Source: Inia geoffrensis | Lineage: Eukaryota; Chordata; Mammalia; Artiodactyla; Iniidae | Assembly (NCBI GenBank): GCA_036417435.1 | Contig: CM070904.1 | Location: 127,410,695 to 127,474,694, forward strand | DNA length: 64,000 bases | Direction: 5' to 3' | Shown: positions 35,865-47,960 of the stretch, piece after piece | Layout: the number at the start of each line of letters is the position of its first letter | Numbering within the stretch: position 1 is the stretch's first letter | The notes under the pieces: model-generated | The model's input: the letters and a program-made list of their open reading frames with translations, nothing else | Told to the model about the DNA's origin: nothing | The model's database searches: none | Program-made: the position numbers and the translations under genes

Positions 35865-36140
35865 CCTGGTCCTCTGAAATAAAACAAATTGCATCTCCCT
35901 GCTTACAACCCTTAAAGGGCTTTGGATAAAACCTGATTTCTTACCCAAGGCTCATCCGGCCCCCACCTTCCCCTCCATCTCCCTTTCCCCCTCCCTCTCC
36001 CCTCACTGCAATGCTGTTCATGAGCCTGGACCTCACCGTGGTTTCCCTTCCTCAGTTCGCTTGGGGGTCTTTCTTTAGGGCTACACGGACCTTTGGCTGA
36101 AGCAAAGGCTTTCTCCCAGCCCCTTTCCCAGAGCCTGGAG
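35865..36140 (+). repeat. L2 LINE 3' region
   Basis: The order 'ctccctgcttacaaccctta', 'aagggctttggataaaacct' and 'ttggctgaagcaaaggcttt' follows L2 on the plus strand, with a C/T-rich middle (35965-36005). Confidence 0.7.
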
Positions 36141-37659
36141 CCGCTCATTAAATGATTTTTATTGACCCCGCCCCCCATGGCCTGCACCTTTATCCAAGCC
36201 GCAGTAGTTCTGCCTCCCCCCTGCCACCTTCTCCTGGGACTGGAGCCGCTGCTGCCTCTCACACGCAGCATCTCTCTGGCCGGCTCGCTTGCCTCTAGCT
36301 CCCGCTCCCACACCCAAGTGGATGGTCTCCTCCAGGCAGACCAGGGCCCATGAGGGTGAGGATGCAGGCTCAGGCCGACACCAGGTGGAAGAACTCCCAG
36401 ACCCTCTCACCAAGATGGGAGTCATGGGCCAGGATTGTCTTAGGGCCAGGCCACTCAGACCTCTGCCCCCAAATGAAGGGCTGGGCAATTTGTGACAGGT
36501 GACACCCTTCCCATTTGCTGCCCCATCATCCTCTCAGGGAGCTGGGAAGGGCTTCATTAGTTTCTCTCATTTTAAAGATGAGGAAGCCAAGAATCCACCA
36601 ACAGACGTGCTCAGGGGCACACAGATAAGGCATAGCTTTTCCCCTGGGTTCCCAAGCCTCTATCTGCATGCAAAGCCTTCGTTCCTACTGGAAATGGCAG
36701 GTCAGGTGCACACGGGTCACCTTTTCCTGTTCCTTTGCCATGGCAGACATTGCTAATCAATCACAGAACTTTCCCCCTGTAAGCCTAGATTTGGCCTTGT
36801 CCTCAGTAGATTCTTTGGGCAGCTGATAGCATGGATCAGAGCCAACAAGTGATGGGTCCTGCCTGCCATTTCTGGAATACCAACCTGTAAGCTGGTCAGC
36901 TCTTCGACTGCCAGAGCCTCCCACTGGACTTCCTCATCCTCTCCTGACGCTGATGGGTAAACCCTATCAGTCTGGCCTGAACCTTCAAGCTTCCCTTCCC
37001 TCATCCCCATGCTGCTCCCTGCAGTGGTCGGTCCTGGGGCTCAGAGTATCCTGTGCTTATAGCAGGACAGCTCCTCTGATGTGTCCCCATGTGGGGGATG
37101 GAGTAAGGCAGCAGTGCCCATGAGGCTGTCCCTACACACCGTAGGCACAGCCCTGAGCACCAGCAGGAAGCAGGCACTCTGCCGCGCACTTTCGTCCAGG
37201 TTCTCAGTTGCAAGGAAGTCTTTCCTGACCCCCTGGATTTTCCCTCCGAGGTTGGAATAACCATGTGCTTGCACCACAACCCCTTCTCTGAAAGAACTAA
37301 ACCCTAGAGGTGTCACAGAAAGACCTCTTTGGGCCTCAGCCTGCTTGGGATTGGGCAGAAACATGCTCTAGCCATGTTCAGATGTTCAGGGGACAAAGGG
37401 TCTCGGACATAAACACTGGAATTGCCAGAGGGTTTCAACAAAACACAGACAATGGTGACCCTGCATTTGTCAGCCAAAGTTAAAAAATATAGATCTGTGT
37501 AAACATGAACATTATGTGAAGTTCATTGCAAACAATCTATATTACATGTTATACTTTACTTTTGATAACATGGCTTTAGCAATTAAAAATTTTTCAAAAA
37601 GTCATCCATTGTTTCCAAACATGTCAAAGATATATTTAAGAAAACTCTAGTATCTCTTG
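36141..37659. other. Single-copy DNA, no gene seen
   Basis: A faint MIR-like patch in reverse lies at 36575-36640. The remainder is unrecognised. Open frames up to 133 codons have no domain. Confidence 0.4.
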
Positions 37660-38110
37660 GTGGTTTGATGAATAATGCCCACTTGCCCACCCCACACCAG
37701 AATGTTCATGTTCCAATACCTGGGACCTGTGAATCCGTTACCTTATATAGCAAAAGGGTCTTTGCAGATGTGATTAAGAATGTTGAGATGAGGAGATTGT
37801 CCTGTATTATCCAGGTGGGTCCAGTGTAATCACAAGGGTCTATATAAGAGGGGTCAGAGAGATTTGAAGGTGCTGGCTTTGAAGAAGGAGGAAGAGGCCA
37901 CAAGGCAAGGAATATGGGCAGCCTCTAAAGATGGAAAAGGCTCCCCTGGAGCCCCTGGAAGGAAAGCAGCCCAGCCCACACCTTGATTTTAGCCCAGTGA
38001 GACCCATTTTAGATTTCTGTCTTCCAGGACTGTAAGATGATAACACTTATGTTGTTTTAAGCCACTAAGAGTATGGTCATTTGTTATAGCAGCAGTAGAA
38101 AGCTAATACA
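37660..38110 (+). repeat. MLT1-type solo LTR
   Basis: The series 'aaagggtctttgcagatgtg', 'gttgagatgaggagattgtc', 'gaggccacaaggcaaggaat' and 'acaccttgattttagcccag', with the end 'gcagtagaaagctaataca', follows an old MaLR-type LTR. The exact subfamily is not assigned. Confidence 0.75.
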
Positions 38111-38302
38111 CTCTTCTTACAGATGGTTTATCCACTATTAATTTCCTCAAATTCCTTTCACACCAGCCTCTATTAAACCAGTTTTTAAAAATTTTGGAGC
38201 ATTGGAACATCATACTAAATGGAGAAAAGCTGAAAGCCTTTCCCCTAAGTTCAGGAGCAAGACAAGGATGCCTACTCTCACCACCTTTATTCAATATAGT
38301 AT

Positions 38303-38776
38303 TGAGACAGCATGAAGAACATTGACCATCTTAAACCGGTTTTGCTCCCTTGAAACAGGTTGCATAACCCCTGGAGTTATTTTACAGAGACAGGGTTCCT
38401 TGCACATGTGCAAGACAGGAACCCATGTCTCCAGGATGACCCCAGAAACAAGAATCTTCCGTCTACGGAAAACAAAGAATAGAAATATTGCTACCAGAAC
38501 GCTTTACAAAACGAGAAGTCCTTCGATAAGGAAGATCTGGCTTCCAGCAGCGTGAGTAGCTTATATGGACTGACTTTAGACTAGCCAGTTAGCTTCCAAA
38601 TTTGAGATCCCCTAATTTCTTAAATTTTACCCCAAACCCTGGACTGGGGAGACAGATTTGAGACCTGCCTCCTGTCTCCTTACAGGAACACCTCGTAATA
38701 AAGCTCTTTTCTCAAAAGCTGGTGCCATAGCATCGGCTTCTGTGTGCATGGGGCAGCGAGCCCTTGCTTGATAACA
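38303..38776 (+). repeat. Solo ERV1-type LTR
   Basis: A 474-bp block starts with TGAG and ends with AACA, flanked by the 4-bp duplication 'gtat' (38299-38302 and 38777-38780). Removing it and one 'gtat' restores the L1 ORF2 sequence across the site. An AATAAA signal lies at about 38697, roughly 80 bp from the right end, which sets the plus orientation. The TG...CA ends and 4-bp duplication fit a class I endogenous retrovirus. No internal viral sequence remains. Confidence 0.85.
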
Positions 38777-39727
38777 GTATTGGAAGTCCTACAGCCACAG
38801 GGATCAGATGAGAAAAAGAAATAAAAGGAATCCAAATTGGAAAGGAAGAAGTAAAACTATCACTGTTTGCAGATGACATGATACTATACATAGAAAATCC
38901 TAAAGACACCACAAAGAAACCCCTACTAGAACTCATCAATGAATTTGGTTAAGTTGCAGGCTTCAAAATTAATATACAGAAATCTACTGCATTTGTATAC
39001 ACAGCAAACTATCAGAGAAATTAAGAAAACAATCCCATTTGCAATTGCATCAAAAAGAAAAAAGTACTTAGGGATAAATCTAACTAAGGAGGTAAGAGAC
39101 CTGTACTTGGAAAACTATAAGACATTGGTGAGAGAAATTGAAGATGACACAAACAGATGGAAAGATAATACTGTGTTCATGGACTGGAAGAATTAATATT
39201 GTTAAAATGACCATGCTACCAAAGGCAAGCTACAGATTCAATGCAATCTCTATCAAAATACCAGCAGCATTTTTCACAGAACTAAAACAAATAATTCTAA
39301 AATTTGCATGGAAACACAAAACACCCCGAATAGCCAAAGCAATCTTGATAAGGAAAAACAAAGCTGGAGGTATCACACTCCCTGATTTCAAACTATAATA
39401 AAAGCTGCAGTAGTGAAAACAGTATAGTACTGGCAAAAAAACCAGACATAAATCAATGGAACAGAATAGAGAGCCCAGAAATGAACCCAGGTGTGTATGG
39501 GCAATTAATCTACAACAAAGGAGGCAAGAATATACAGTGGGGAAAAGACAGCCTCTTCAATAAGTGGTTTTGGAAAAACTGAACAGCTACATGCAAAAGA
39601 ATCAAATTGGACTACTCTCTCATACCACACACAAAAATAAATTCCAAACAGATTAAAGACTTTAAGACCGGAAACCATAAAACTTCTAGAAGAAATCATA
39701 GGCAGTAAGTCCTTTGACATTGGTCTT

Positions 39728-39731
<4 letters not shown>

Positions 39732-39774
<43 letters not shown>

Positions 39775-39827
39775 ATATTATATATATATATATTATATAT
39801 ATATATTTTTTATATATATATATATAT
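39732..39827. repeat. (TA)n array inside L1
   Basis: Nearly 100 bp of alternating TA has a few TT interruptions. It is strongly self-complementary, so it can extrude hairpins, and it is expected to be hard to sequence and assemble. Confidence 0.95.
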
Positions 39828-40556
39828 TTTGGATATGTCTTCTCAGGCGAGGGAAACAAAAGCAAAAATAAACAAATGGGACTACGTCAAACTAAAAAGC
39901 TTTTGCACAGTGAAGGAAACTATCAACAACATGAAAAGGCCGCCTACTGAAAGGGAGAAGATATGTGCATAAAACATATCCTATAAGGGGTTAATATACA
40001 AAATATACAAATAATTCATACAACTCAACATCAAAAAAACAAACAACCTGATTAAAAAATGGGCAGATGATCTGAACAGACATTTTTCCAAAGAAGACAT
40101 ACAGATGACCAACAGACACATGAAAAGATGCTCAACATCACTAACCATTAGGGAAATGCAAATCAAAACCACAATGAGATACCACCTGTCAGAATAGCTA
40201 TCATCAAAAAGACAACAAATAACAAGTGATGGCAAGGATGTGGAGAAAAGGGAACACTTGTGCACTGTTGGTGGGATTTTAAATTGGTTTTAAAATCAAG
40301 AACGCAACCACTATGGGAGACAGTATGGTGGTTCCTCAAAAAATTAAAAATAGAACTCCATACGATCCAGCAATTCTACTCCTGGGTATTTATCTGAAGA
40401 AAATGAAAACACTAATTCTAATATGCACTAATATGCACCCCTATGTTCATTGCAGCATTATTTACAATAACCAAGATATGGAGGCAACATAAGTGTCCAT
40501 CAATAGACAAATGGATAAAGAATATGTGCTATATATATAGATATACGTATATATAA

Positions 40557-40558
<2 letters not shown>

Positions 40559-40593
<35 letters not shown>
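40559..40593 (+). repeat. (AC)n microsatellite inside L1
   Basis: About 17 perfect AC units follow a TA-rich patch at the place where L1 3' sequence usually has a short TA/CA run. It is an expansion of element-internal sequence. Confidence 0.95.
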
Positions 40594-40595
<2 letters not shown>

Positions 40596-41460
40596 GGAAT
40601 ATTACTCAGCCATAAAAAAGAATGAAATCTTGCCATTTGCGACAACTTGGTTGGGCCTAGAGGTTATTATTATGCTAAGTGAAATAAGTCAAACAGAGAA
40701 AGAACAGTAATTCATGATTTCACTTATACATGGAATCTATGAAACGAAACAAATAAACATAACAAAACAGAAACGGGGTTATAGATACAGAGAACAAACA
40801 GGTGGTTGCCAGAGGGTAGGAGGGTAGGGAAGGAAAGAAATAGGCCAGGAAGATTAAGAGGTACAAATTTCCAGCTGCAAAATAAATGAGTCATGGGTAT
40901 GAAATGTACAGTATGGGGAATATAGCCAATAACAATATAATACCTTTGTATGATGGCATATTGTAATTAGACTTACCATGGTGATCATGTGGAAATGTAC
41001 AGAAATGTCAAATTATGTTGTGTAACAGGAAATAACATAGTACTGTAGCCCAATTATACTTCAAAAACAAACGAACTCATAGAAAAAGAGGTCAGATTTG
41101 TGGTTACCAGAAGTGGGGGGGGATACGGAAAGGGGGAATTGGATGAGGGCACTGAAAAGGCACAAACTTCCAGTTATGTTATAAGATGTACAACATGATA
41201 AATATGACACTGCTACGTGTTATCTATGAAAGTTGCTAAAAGCATAAACCCTAAGAGTCCTCATCACAAAGGAAACAATTTTTTATTCTATTTCTTTAAT
41301 TCTGTATCTATATGAGATGATGGGTGATCACTAAACTTATTGTGGTAAATGTTTCACGATCTATGTAAGTCATATCACTATGCTGTCCACCTTAAAGTTA
41401 CAGCGTGCTGCCTGTCAATTACATCTCAATGAAACTGGAAGGAAAAAATGTTGGAGCATT

Positions 41461-41782
41461 AGGTTTTTGCCAGAAACAATGCCTTCGCTTACCAGGAAAT
41501 ATTTACTGACGGAAAATAATCATTGAATCCAATGTGCTGACTCCTCGAGGGAAACATTGCTGGGTGTGTGCTCTTCCCAGCTGACCACAGGCAGATGTGA
41601 GTGGTGCCTTGGAGGAATGGGGTTCCTCAAAGATGGACAAGCTCAGAGCTCTTAAGGCAGATTGGGGCAACTCTTCAAAGGATGCCCGCTCTCTTTACGT
41701 TTGAGGGTCTTTGTGTACACACTAGTGTTTTGTGCTCAATTCTCTAACTGTGTGAACTAATAAATTATCTCCCTGATACTTT
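41461..41782. other. Single-copy DNA, no gene seen
   Basis: This is unrecognised sequence between the L1 target duplication and a short SINE. Confidence 0.45.
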
Positions 41783-41901
41783 ATTTATTTTTGGCTGCAC
41801 CACATGGTTTGTGGGATCTTAGTTCCCCGACCAGGGATTGAACCTGGGCCCACGGCAGTGAAAGTACCAAGTCCTAACCACTGGACCGCCAGGGTACTCC
41901 C
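41783..41901 (-). repeat. Short tRNA-Glu SINE of the CHR superfamily
   Basis: This is a compact, roughly 120-bp element on the minus strand. Its tRNA-like head is at the right ('ctaaccactggaccgccagg') and a T-rich tail at the left. The target-site duplication 'tctccctg(a/c)tactt' lies at 41769-41782 and 41902-41915. It lacks the long body of the other CHR copies. Confidence 0.88.
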
Positions 41902-42029
41902 TCTCCCTGCTACTTAAAGTCAACTGCTATATTGGAAAAAAAAAAAAAAACGTCCATTTTCTTTCTCAAGGCCTATTGGGATAGTAGTAATGAGAACCAC
42001 ATTCTCACATTGGGTAGTTCATCTTCAAT

Positions 42030-42200
42030 TCTTTCATCATCTCATTGAACACTCAGGGCGAGCCTATACGATCATTACTGTCCTTGTGCCATGTCCTCCA
42101 TTTTCACAGTAGAGAACGTGGAGTTTCAGAGAGGTTAACTGACTCAGCCAAGGTCACACAGCCAGCAGGTGGTGGAGGCAGCCTGGCTCTGGCATAATGA
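42030..42200 (-). repeat. MIR SINE
   Basis: The reverse MIR order is preserved: 'ttcagagaggttaactgact', 'cagccaaggtcacacagcca' and 'gcaggtggtggaggcagcct'. Confidence 0.8.
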
Positions 42201-42641
42201 TAGACATTGACCCAGGTTGGGCCTCTGTTATACAAGTACCACCTTGGCCTCTACAGCCTGTGGCCACTGTTAAAAGATGCTGCACACCCACCCAGGCTAC
42301 TTTATTCTGACAATTTCTGTGATGTTTCACCAATGGATACACAAATCAGCTATAACAATGTTTTTCCAAGCATAGCTTAGGTGGATCTGTTTATCTTTGA
42401 TTGAGCAACAAGATGGCTTCATTTTGACCCCAAGCTGGAATCTTTCCCTGTCTTACTTGACCTGGAACCCACATTAGCCAACTGCGAGTGACTTTGATCT
42501 TGACCCTGAACCAGTGCCAAAGAAGGCAGAAAACTGAAGAAAGTTAGTTCTAGGTGACTTGCTCTGATATTTCAGGCACCAGGGAAAACTGTCCATGTGC
42601 CAGAGGCCTTTTTAATCCAGAAACAAAGAACCTTAAAATCA
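42201..42641. other. Single-copy DNA, no gene seen
   Basis: No repeat or gene is recognised. Confidence 0.4.
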
Positions 42642-42854
42642 TTTTTTTTTTTTTTTTTTTTTCTGTACGCGGGCCTCTCGCTGCTGCGGCCTCTCCCGTT
42701 GAGGAGCACAGGCTCCGGACACGCAGGCTCAGCGGCCATGGCTCACGGGCCCAGCCGCTCCGTGGCATGTGGGATCCTCCCGGACGGGGGCATGAACCCG
42801 CGTCCCCTGCATCGGTAGGCAGACTCTCAACCACTGCGCCACCAGGGAAGCCCC
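42642..42854 (-). repeat. CHR-type tRNA-Glu SINE with target-site duplication
   Basis: A near full-length minus-strand copy has its poly(A) at the left. The duplication 'taaaatcattttt' lies at 42634-42646 (running into the T run) and 42855-42867. Most CpGs are retained, suggesting a fairly recent insertion. Confidence 0.93.
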
Positions 42855-42867
42855 TAAAATCATTTTT

Positions 42868-43899
42868 AAGTTCAACGCTAACTTCCTAAAAAGGAACTCG
42901 GCAGAAAGGAGGGCTTTCCTCCAGTGTTCAAGAATCCACAAAGGAATGTCGTTGTCACTCAGATGAGAGCAAAAATATCTTTATAGATGTACTCATTTTC
43001 ATGAGCAGATTTACATCTAGAGAGCATCATGTAAAGCCCATTATGCCAAGGTTTTATAAATTTAAAATACTTGGAAGCTTTTTGTCCCATTAGTGGGGTT
43101 TAATGGGAATCTGTTTTGGCTCAAGAGCACCAAATGAATCAGCCTGTGAGTAGGAAATTGGGTTTTCTTAATCTACTTATTTGGACAGCAGTAAAGGGGC
43201 AGAGGCAGCTGAGGGGCTCGGAATGAAGGTGGGGAGCTTGGGAGAAGGGCAGGGGCTCTGTCCATCTTATCACATCTTATCATGGTATTTGCGGCACCCT
43301 TGCCCTGCTGGTAAGGGTGAGGAGACCGTCTGCAAGGAGCACACTGCTGTGGTGGATTGAAACACAGAGATAAGCAGGTCATACAGACTAGCACATGGGA
43401 TTGCACAATGCTCCCTGAGTCAGCCACCCGAGACCAACCCTTGCCACTTCCGGACAGAGCCTGGGGGTCCAGGTCCTTAGATCCAGCTTGCATGCCTTCC
43501 TCATCCCTGCTGGTCCCTGCCCCAGTGGCTCCCAAGCGTCTCTGAGCCTTTTAAGGCACGGTCCAAGCTCTTGTCTATTGGAGAATCTGTGTTTTGAAGG
43601 GTTTATTTCTGATAGGAAACATAGTCATTAAATAATAATGAATCAATGGCCCATTTTAAACTCCTCAAAAACCTGGATGATTGATGGTCAGAGCTCCTAA
43701 CTGTAGGAGACACCATGGCTGGTACACAAACTTCCTGCCAAAAGTGAAGGTGATGGAGGCAAAGCCAGCTAGTGCTGGAGTATGGAAGTGAGGCATGGGT
43801 GCCCCCTGAGACATGCTGGCCATGTGGACCCCTGCTGTGATCTCTGGGGGACCTTTGGGGTCCAGGCCACATGGGTTGGGGCCACCTCACCACCACCTT
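42868..43899. other. Single-copy DNA, no gene seen
   Basis: No repeat is recognised. Frames of 97-120 codons have no domain. Confidence 0.4.
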
Positions 43900-44290
43900 C
43901 CCTCTGCTCTAGCAAACCTGTTCCCTCAGCAACCTTTAAACAGGCCTCCTGTTTCCCCAGGTCCTTGCCTCTGCTTCCGCCATCACCAGGCCCTGTGGGG
44001 CTCCTGTTTCACCTTGTTGAAACCCTGCTGTCCTTTCCCTGGGAAAGTGCTCTCTGTAAAAGAGTGCTATTTAAAGAACTTGCAACATTCAATTGGGGTT
44101 AAGTGTGGAAAAATTAGTATCCTATTTTCCAAGTTAGGGAGACTTACTCCATAATACACAAAACTCTACTCATCAGCTCTTCTCCTCTTGTAAAATAATT
44201 AAGAAGCGATGTTAGGTTGTTTAGTGGTGCTCAGTTCAAAGGCCACCTCCTCCATGCAGGCCTTCCTGATATCCCTCTGATGATCCTCAT
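43900..44290 (+). repeat. L2-like fragments
   Basis: Motifs such as 'aaacaggcctcctgtttccc' and 'ccacctcctccatgcaggcc' followed by 'ttcctgatatccct' fit L2 3' DNA. Continuity between the two parts is uncertain. Confidence 0.45.
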
Positions 44291-45194
44291 TTTTTTTCCA
44301 TTCCAAAGGTGAGGCCAATTAAGGTAGACACCTTACCTGACCCAGGTGCTTGGGGATTATTTGTTGAAAGAACAAAGGAAGGACTTTTGTCTTTCTCGGC
44401 AGATGCTTGGGTAACCTTAGAGCAGCAGTGCTGATGCCTACTTAGTGTGGCAATGGGCTCACGGACATGGGGAAAGGACCCGTCCCGGCAGATGGGCTGT
44501 CTGATGCAGGACTGGTGGACTCGCTAACTGCTGAGACGAACAGTGGCTACAGCGTCCACGGTGGAGCCAGCAGGGCGAGGCAGCTAGATCTGGCCTCCTC
44601 CTCTGAGCCTCTGGGCTGGTTCATCCACTAGTGTAAGCTTCCTGGGCTACCCTTGCAGAGGTCAGGGAGGTCTATGGGCAAGTTCTTAAAGCAGTGGTCT
44701 TCCTCCATCTCTGGTCACTGTCATTAGCGTGACCCCCTGCCTTTCCCCTGGTGGGGGAGCCCCTCCAAGAGAGGGTTTTCAAGACAATTTGGACTCCAGG
44801 AAGGGGTGGAATTGAGGGTGGCATCAAGGAAGATGGTCTGTTGTTTGTTTTCGCGGACCAGAAAGCTTGAGACACCCCTGGAGACCCCGATTTCTACTGC
44901 TGCAGGGTTAAACAATGCCAAGGGCAGCCAGGACAGGAGTGAAAAGGGAGGAGAGAATTTGAGTGCAAAAGCGGAGAGGGAGAAGGGGAGGGGAGGACAG
45001 AGATGTGATGGGGGGGCGGGGGCATTGGGACATTCCCACCAGCCGTCTTACTGTGTTAACATAAGCATTTTTCCAATTACTATTGTCAGAACTTGGCAGA
45101 ACTGTCAGAAGTATAGGAATCCGCAAGTCCCAGTGCTGTTTAGCCAGGGACTGTGTGAACATCCCAAATTTTATTTTATTTTATTAATTTATTT
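44291..45194. other. Single-copy DNA, no gene seen
   Basis: No repeat or gene is recognised. A 137-codon plus frame (44806-45219) runs into the L1 tail and shows no domain. Confidence 0.4.
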
Positions 45195-45655
45195 TTTGCT
45201 AGTGCAACTGATACAATAGATCTTTTTTTAAAATTGAAGTCTAGTTGATTTACAATGTTGTGTTAGTTTCAGGTATACAGCAAAGTGATTCAGTTAAACA
45301 TACATTTCTTTTTTCAGATTCCTTTCCCTTATAGGTTATTATAAAATATTGAGTATAGTTCCCTGTGCTATACAGTAGGTCCTTGTTGGTTATCTATTTT
45401 AAATATAGTAGTTACATATATATAACTACTAATATATGTTAATCCCAAACTCCTAATTTATCCCTCCCCCTCTTCCCCTTTGGTAATCATAAGTTTGTTT
45501 CCTATGTCTGTGCATCTATTTCTGTTTTGTATATATGTTCATTTATATCATTTTTTTAAGATTCCACATATAAGTGATATCATATGATAATTGCCTTTCT
45601 GTCTGGCTTACTTCACAAGTATGATAATCTCATGATCCATCCATATTGCTGCAAA
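45195..45655 (-). repeat. L1 LINE 3'UTR, 5'-truncated
   Basis: It follows the same 3' sequence as the element at 11058-11783 in the same orientation: 'ttgatttacaatgttgtgtt', 'tacagtaggtccttgttggt' and 'ttccacatataagtgatatc'. It stops just inside the end of ORF2. Confidence 0.85.
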
Positions 45656-45949
45656 TGAACAAACTTTAAATCAAGGTCGAAAAGAACAACCTACCATTGC
45701 CACATCCAAGAAAACTGTGTCCCCAGACATTTGTATCGCACCAGGCTTTGGCTTGATGCCAGACGGCGGTGCAAGTCCAGAAGGTTGGGAGGGTGGCGCC
45801 CTCTGAGACTGGACCCAGAGCAGCAGTGCAGTGGGCTGTCACTTCACCACTGTGACTTCCGTCCCCCAGGGGTGCTTCCTGACCCTGAGATTTGAGCCAC
45901 TGGCACCTAGTAATCTCAGTTTGTTTAGCACTTCACAGTTTACGTGCAC
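45656..45949. other. Single-copy DNA, no gene seen
   Basis: Nothing is recognised here. Confidence 0.4.
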
Positions 45950-46170
45950 GTTTATTTTTTAGGGCTGGAGCCATAGGCGTGTGACCTGTGCAGTCACACA
46001 GGGCCCTGCCCTTAGAAGGACCCCTCACTTAGTTTAACGCTCTGCTGTTGCAGTTCTTAATAATTCTAAAATTCTTCATTCTTGAAATTCTTAATAATTT
46101 TTGAACAAGGGGCCCCCTTATTCATTTTGCATGGGGCCCTGCAACTTCTGTAGCCAGTCCTGTTCATTAT
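45950..46170 (+). repeat. Old interspersed repeat, family unassigned
   Basis: The sequence contains 'ggctggagccataggcgtgt', 'tgaacaaggggccccct' and 'tgcatggggccctgcaactt'. I associate this pattern with an old mammalian (possibly hAT-type) repeat whose name I cannot give. A tandem-like pair of 'cttaataattctaaa'/'ttcttaataatttttg' lies within. Confidence 0.4.
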
Positions 46171-46280
46171 CTCACTTGCTCCTGGAACCTTCACGGGAGA
46201 GGAGCCTGGAAGGAATCATTACCCCAATTCACAGAAGGTGAAACTGAGTCCCGGAGGGGAGAGTGATGAAGCTAAGATGA
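46171..46280 (-). repeat. MIR SINE fragment
   Basis: In reverse: 'tgctcctggaaccttcacgg', 'aattcacagaaggtgaaact' and 'gagtcccggagg'. Only the central-to-3' part is recognisable. Confidence 0.55.
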
Positions 46281-46945
46281 GTGAGATCCAGGGCTGTTTC
46301 CTCTCCTGAATCTCTTTCTCAGTGAAGGGGGGAGTGGGGTTGCCTCCCCCTTCACACACCTGCCTGGGGTCTTCCCTATGCGGCCCGGGCCACACCTTGG
46401 ACCATTATCTCGTTTCATCTCATTTCATTAAAAAAATACTAAAACCATTTGCTCACCTGTCAGTGAAGAGCTCCTGGGGGTTGGAGACCCCTGGAGGGCT
46501 CTCGCTGTCCTGTCCTGTGTCCTGTCGGGGTCCTCAGAGCAGGCCGGTGTGCTTGGAAGCCCTCTTTTCCATTCCAGAGACCCGCAGCCAAAGGCTTTGT
46601 CCTCTCCTGGAAAAGGCTCCCTGGGAAACATTCCTGACCTTCAGACCCGCCTGGCTCAGGGCTGGCCCTGTGCCCATGACAATCATTTCCTGGCTGGGTG
46701 TTTACCTTCCTGGACCCCGTGGGCCCAGCCAGGGTGGTGGCTGCACACCTGACCCAGAGGCCGTGCAGGAGGAAAAAGCGCTGCTCAGAGCGAAGGTACA
46801 AGGTAAGCCAGGCGGCCCCTTGAGACTTGGAAAGGGCTTGCGGTCCTCTAGGGTTCCATTCACTTCTTGCACATGACATCGTGACTCAGCTCCATCCCTT
46901 CCAGGTATGGGACACTTGCTGCTTTGTGAGGGAACTTGCTCCGTT
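46281..46945. other. Single-copy DNA, no gene seen
   Basis: A 184-codon plus frame (46322-46876) overlaps a 139-codon minus frame. Neither translation has a recognisable domain and I do not call a gene. Confidence 0.4.
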
Positions 46946-46973
46946 ACTACTACTGTTGTTGTTGTTGTTGTTG
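46946..46973 (+). repeat. (TAC)n(TTG)n trinucleotide run
   Basis: A short ACT/ACT patch is followed by about six TTG units. Confidence 0.85.
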
Positions 46974-46984
46974 CTAATAGCTAC

Positions 46985-47215
46985 CTTCTATTCAGTGACA
47001 GGTCCTGGGCTAAGTACTTTCCATAATCATTTTATGTAATCCTTGTGCTATCTCTATGAGCAGAGAATCACGCCCATTTTAAAGACATAGAAACAGAGGC
47101 TCCTAGAAGTTGATCACCTTGCCCAAAGCCACACAGCTAGTAAGTTGGGAATCCAGGATTCAAACCCCATCTAATCAGTACCAAAACCTGGGCTCTTAAC
47201 CACTACCGTCATTTG
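46985..47215 (-). repeat. MIR SINE, nearly full length
   Basis: The complete reverse order is seen: 'aggtcctgggctaagtactt', 'atcaccttgcccaaagccac', 'acagctagtaagttgggaat' and 'ctgggctcttaaccac', the last being the tRNA-like 5' end. Confidence 0.88.
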
Positions 47216-47267
47216 TCAAGTTTAATTGCCAGGATGTCTATTTTTATATTAAACTCATATCAGCCGC

Positions 47268-47815
47268 TGTATTAGCTATCTGTTGCCGGCAACAAACTGA
47301 CCTAAGATGTAGTGGCTCGAAGCAACACACATTTGCTCTCTCATAGTTTCTGGGGGTCAGGAATATGGGCCTAGATGAGTTCTCTGTTCAGGGTCCCTCA
47401 CAGGCTGTGCTCCAGGTGCCAGTGGGACGGGGATCATTTCTCAAAGCTCCACTAGGGAAGGATCTCCCTCCACGTTCATGAGCTTGCTGGCAGTACTCAC
47501 TTCCTTGCAGACTCTTGGACTGAGGCCCTCAGCTCCTCACTGACTGTTGTTGACCTGCGGCCCCACAAAGGCCTCTTCACTGTGGTAGCTTGTCACCAAT
47601 GTGCGCTACAGAGATTCCGGGAAGGTGGAAGTCACCAGCTTTTGTGGTCTACTCACAGAAGTAACATCCCTTCCCCTTTGTTATATTCTACTCGTTGGCA
47701 GGAAGTCATCAGGTACATACAGCCTATACTCAGAGGTAGGGGATTACACAGAGGCATGGATCCTAGGACACAGGGATCGCTGAGGGCCAGCTTTGAAAGC
47801 TGTCTACCACAGCCC
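47268..47815. repeat. Old LTR-like repeat, family unassigned
   Basis: The left part ('tattagctatctgttgccgg', 'caacaaactgacctaagatg', 'tagtggctcgaagcaacaca') and right part ('agctttgaaagctgtctaccacag') resemble an old ERVL/MER-type element I cannot name. No coding capacity. Confidence 0.45.
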
Positions 47816-47880
47816 TCTGATTGCCATGAAAATATGGTTTCAGTTTTGCCTCTGAAAGCCAGATAGACTTGGTTTCTTAT

Positions 47881-47960
47881 CCGTCCATCCATCCATCCAT
47901 CCACCCACCCACCCATCCACTCACCCATCCACCCACCCGTCCTTCCATCCATCCACACAC
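47881..47960 (+). repeat. (CCAT)n/(CCAC)n microsatellite
   Basis: About 80 bp of interrupted tetranucleotides alternates between CCAT and CCAC blocks, and ends in a short CA run. Confidence 0.92.

Larger units (their letters stand above)
38204..41450 (+). repeat. L1 LINE insertion with target-site duplication, carrying a solo ERV LTR
   Basis: The 10-bp repeat 'ttggagcatt' at 38194-38203 and 41451-41460 brackets the whole unit, so the empty site can be read directly. The L1 enters ORF2 before the catalytic block ('agcaagacaaggatgcctac'), keeps the FADD motif (38866-38877) and runs through the C-terminal region and 3'UTR to a short A-rich tail. Stops and frameshifts break the frame. It contains a solo LTR (38303-38776), a (TA)n array and an (AC)n array. 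Confidence 0.9.

Noticed and set aside
46322..46876. 184-codon plus-strand frame
   Set aside because: A minus frame overlaps it for most of its length and no domain is visible.
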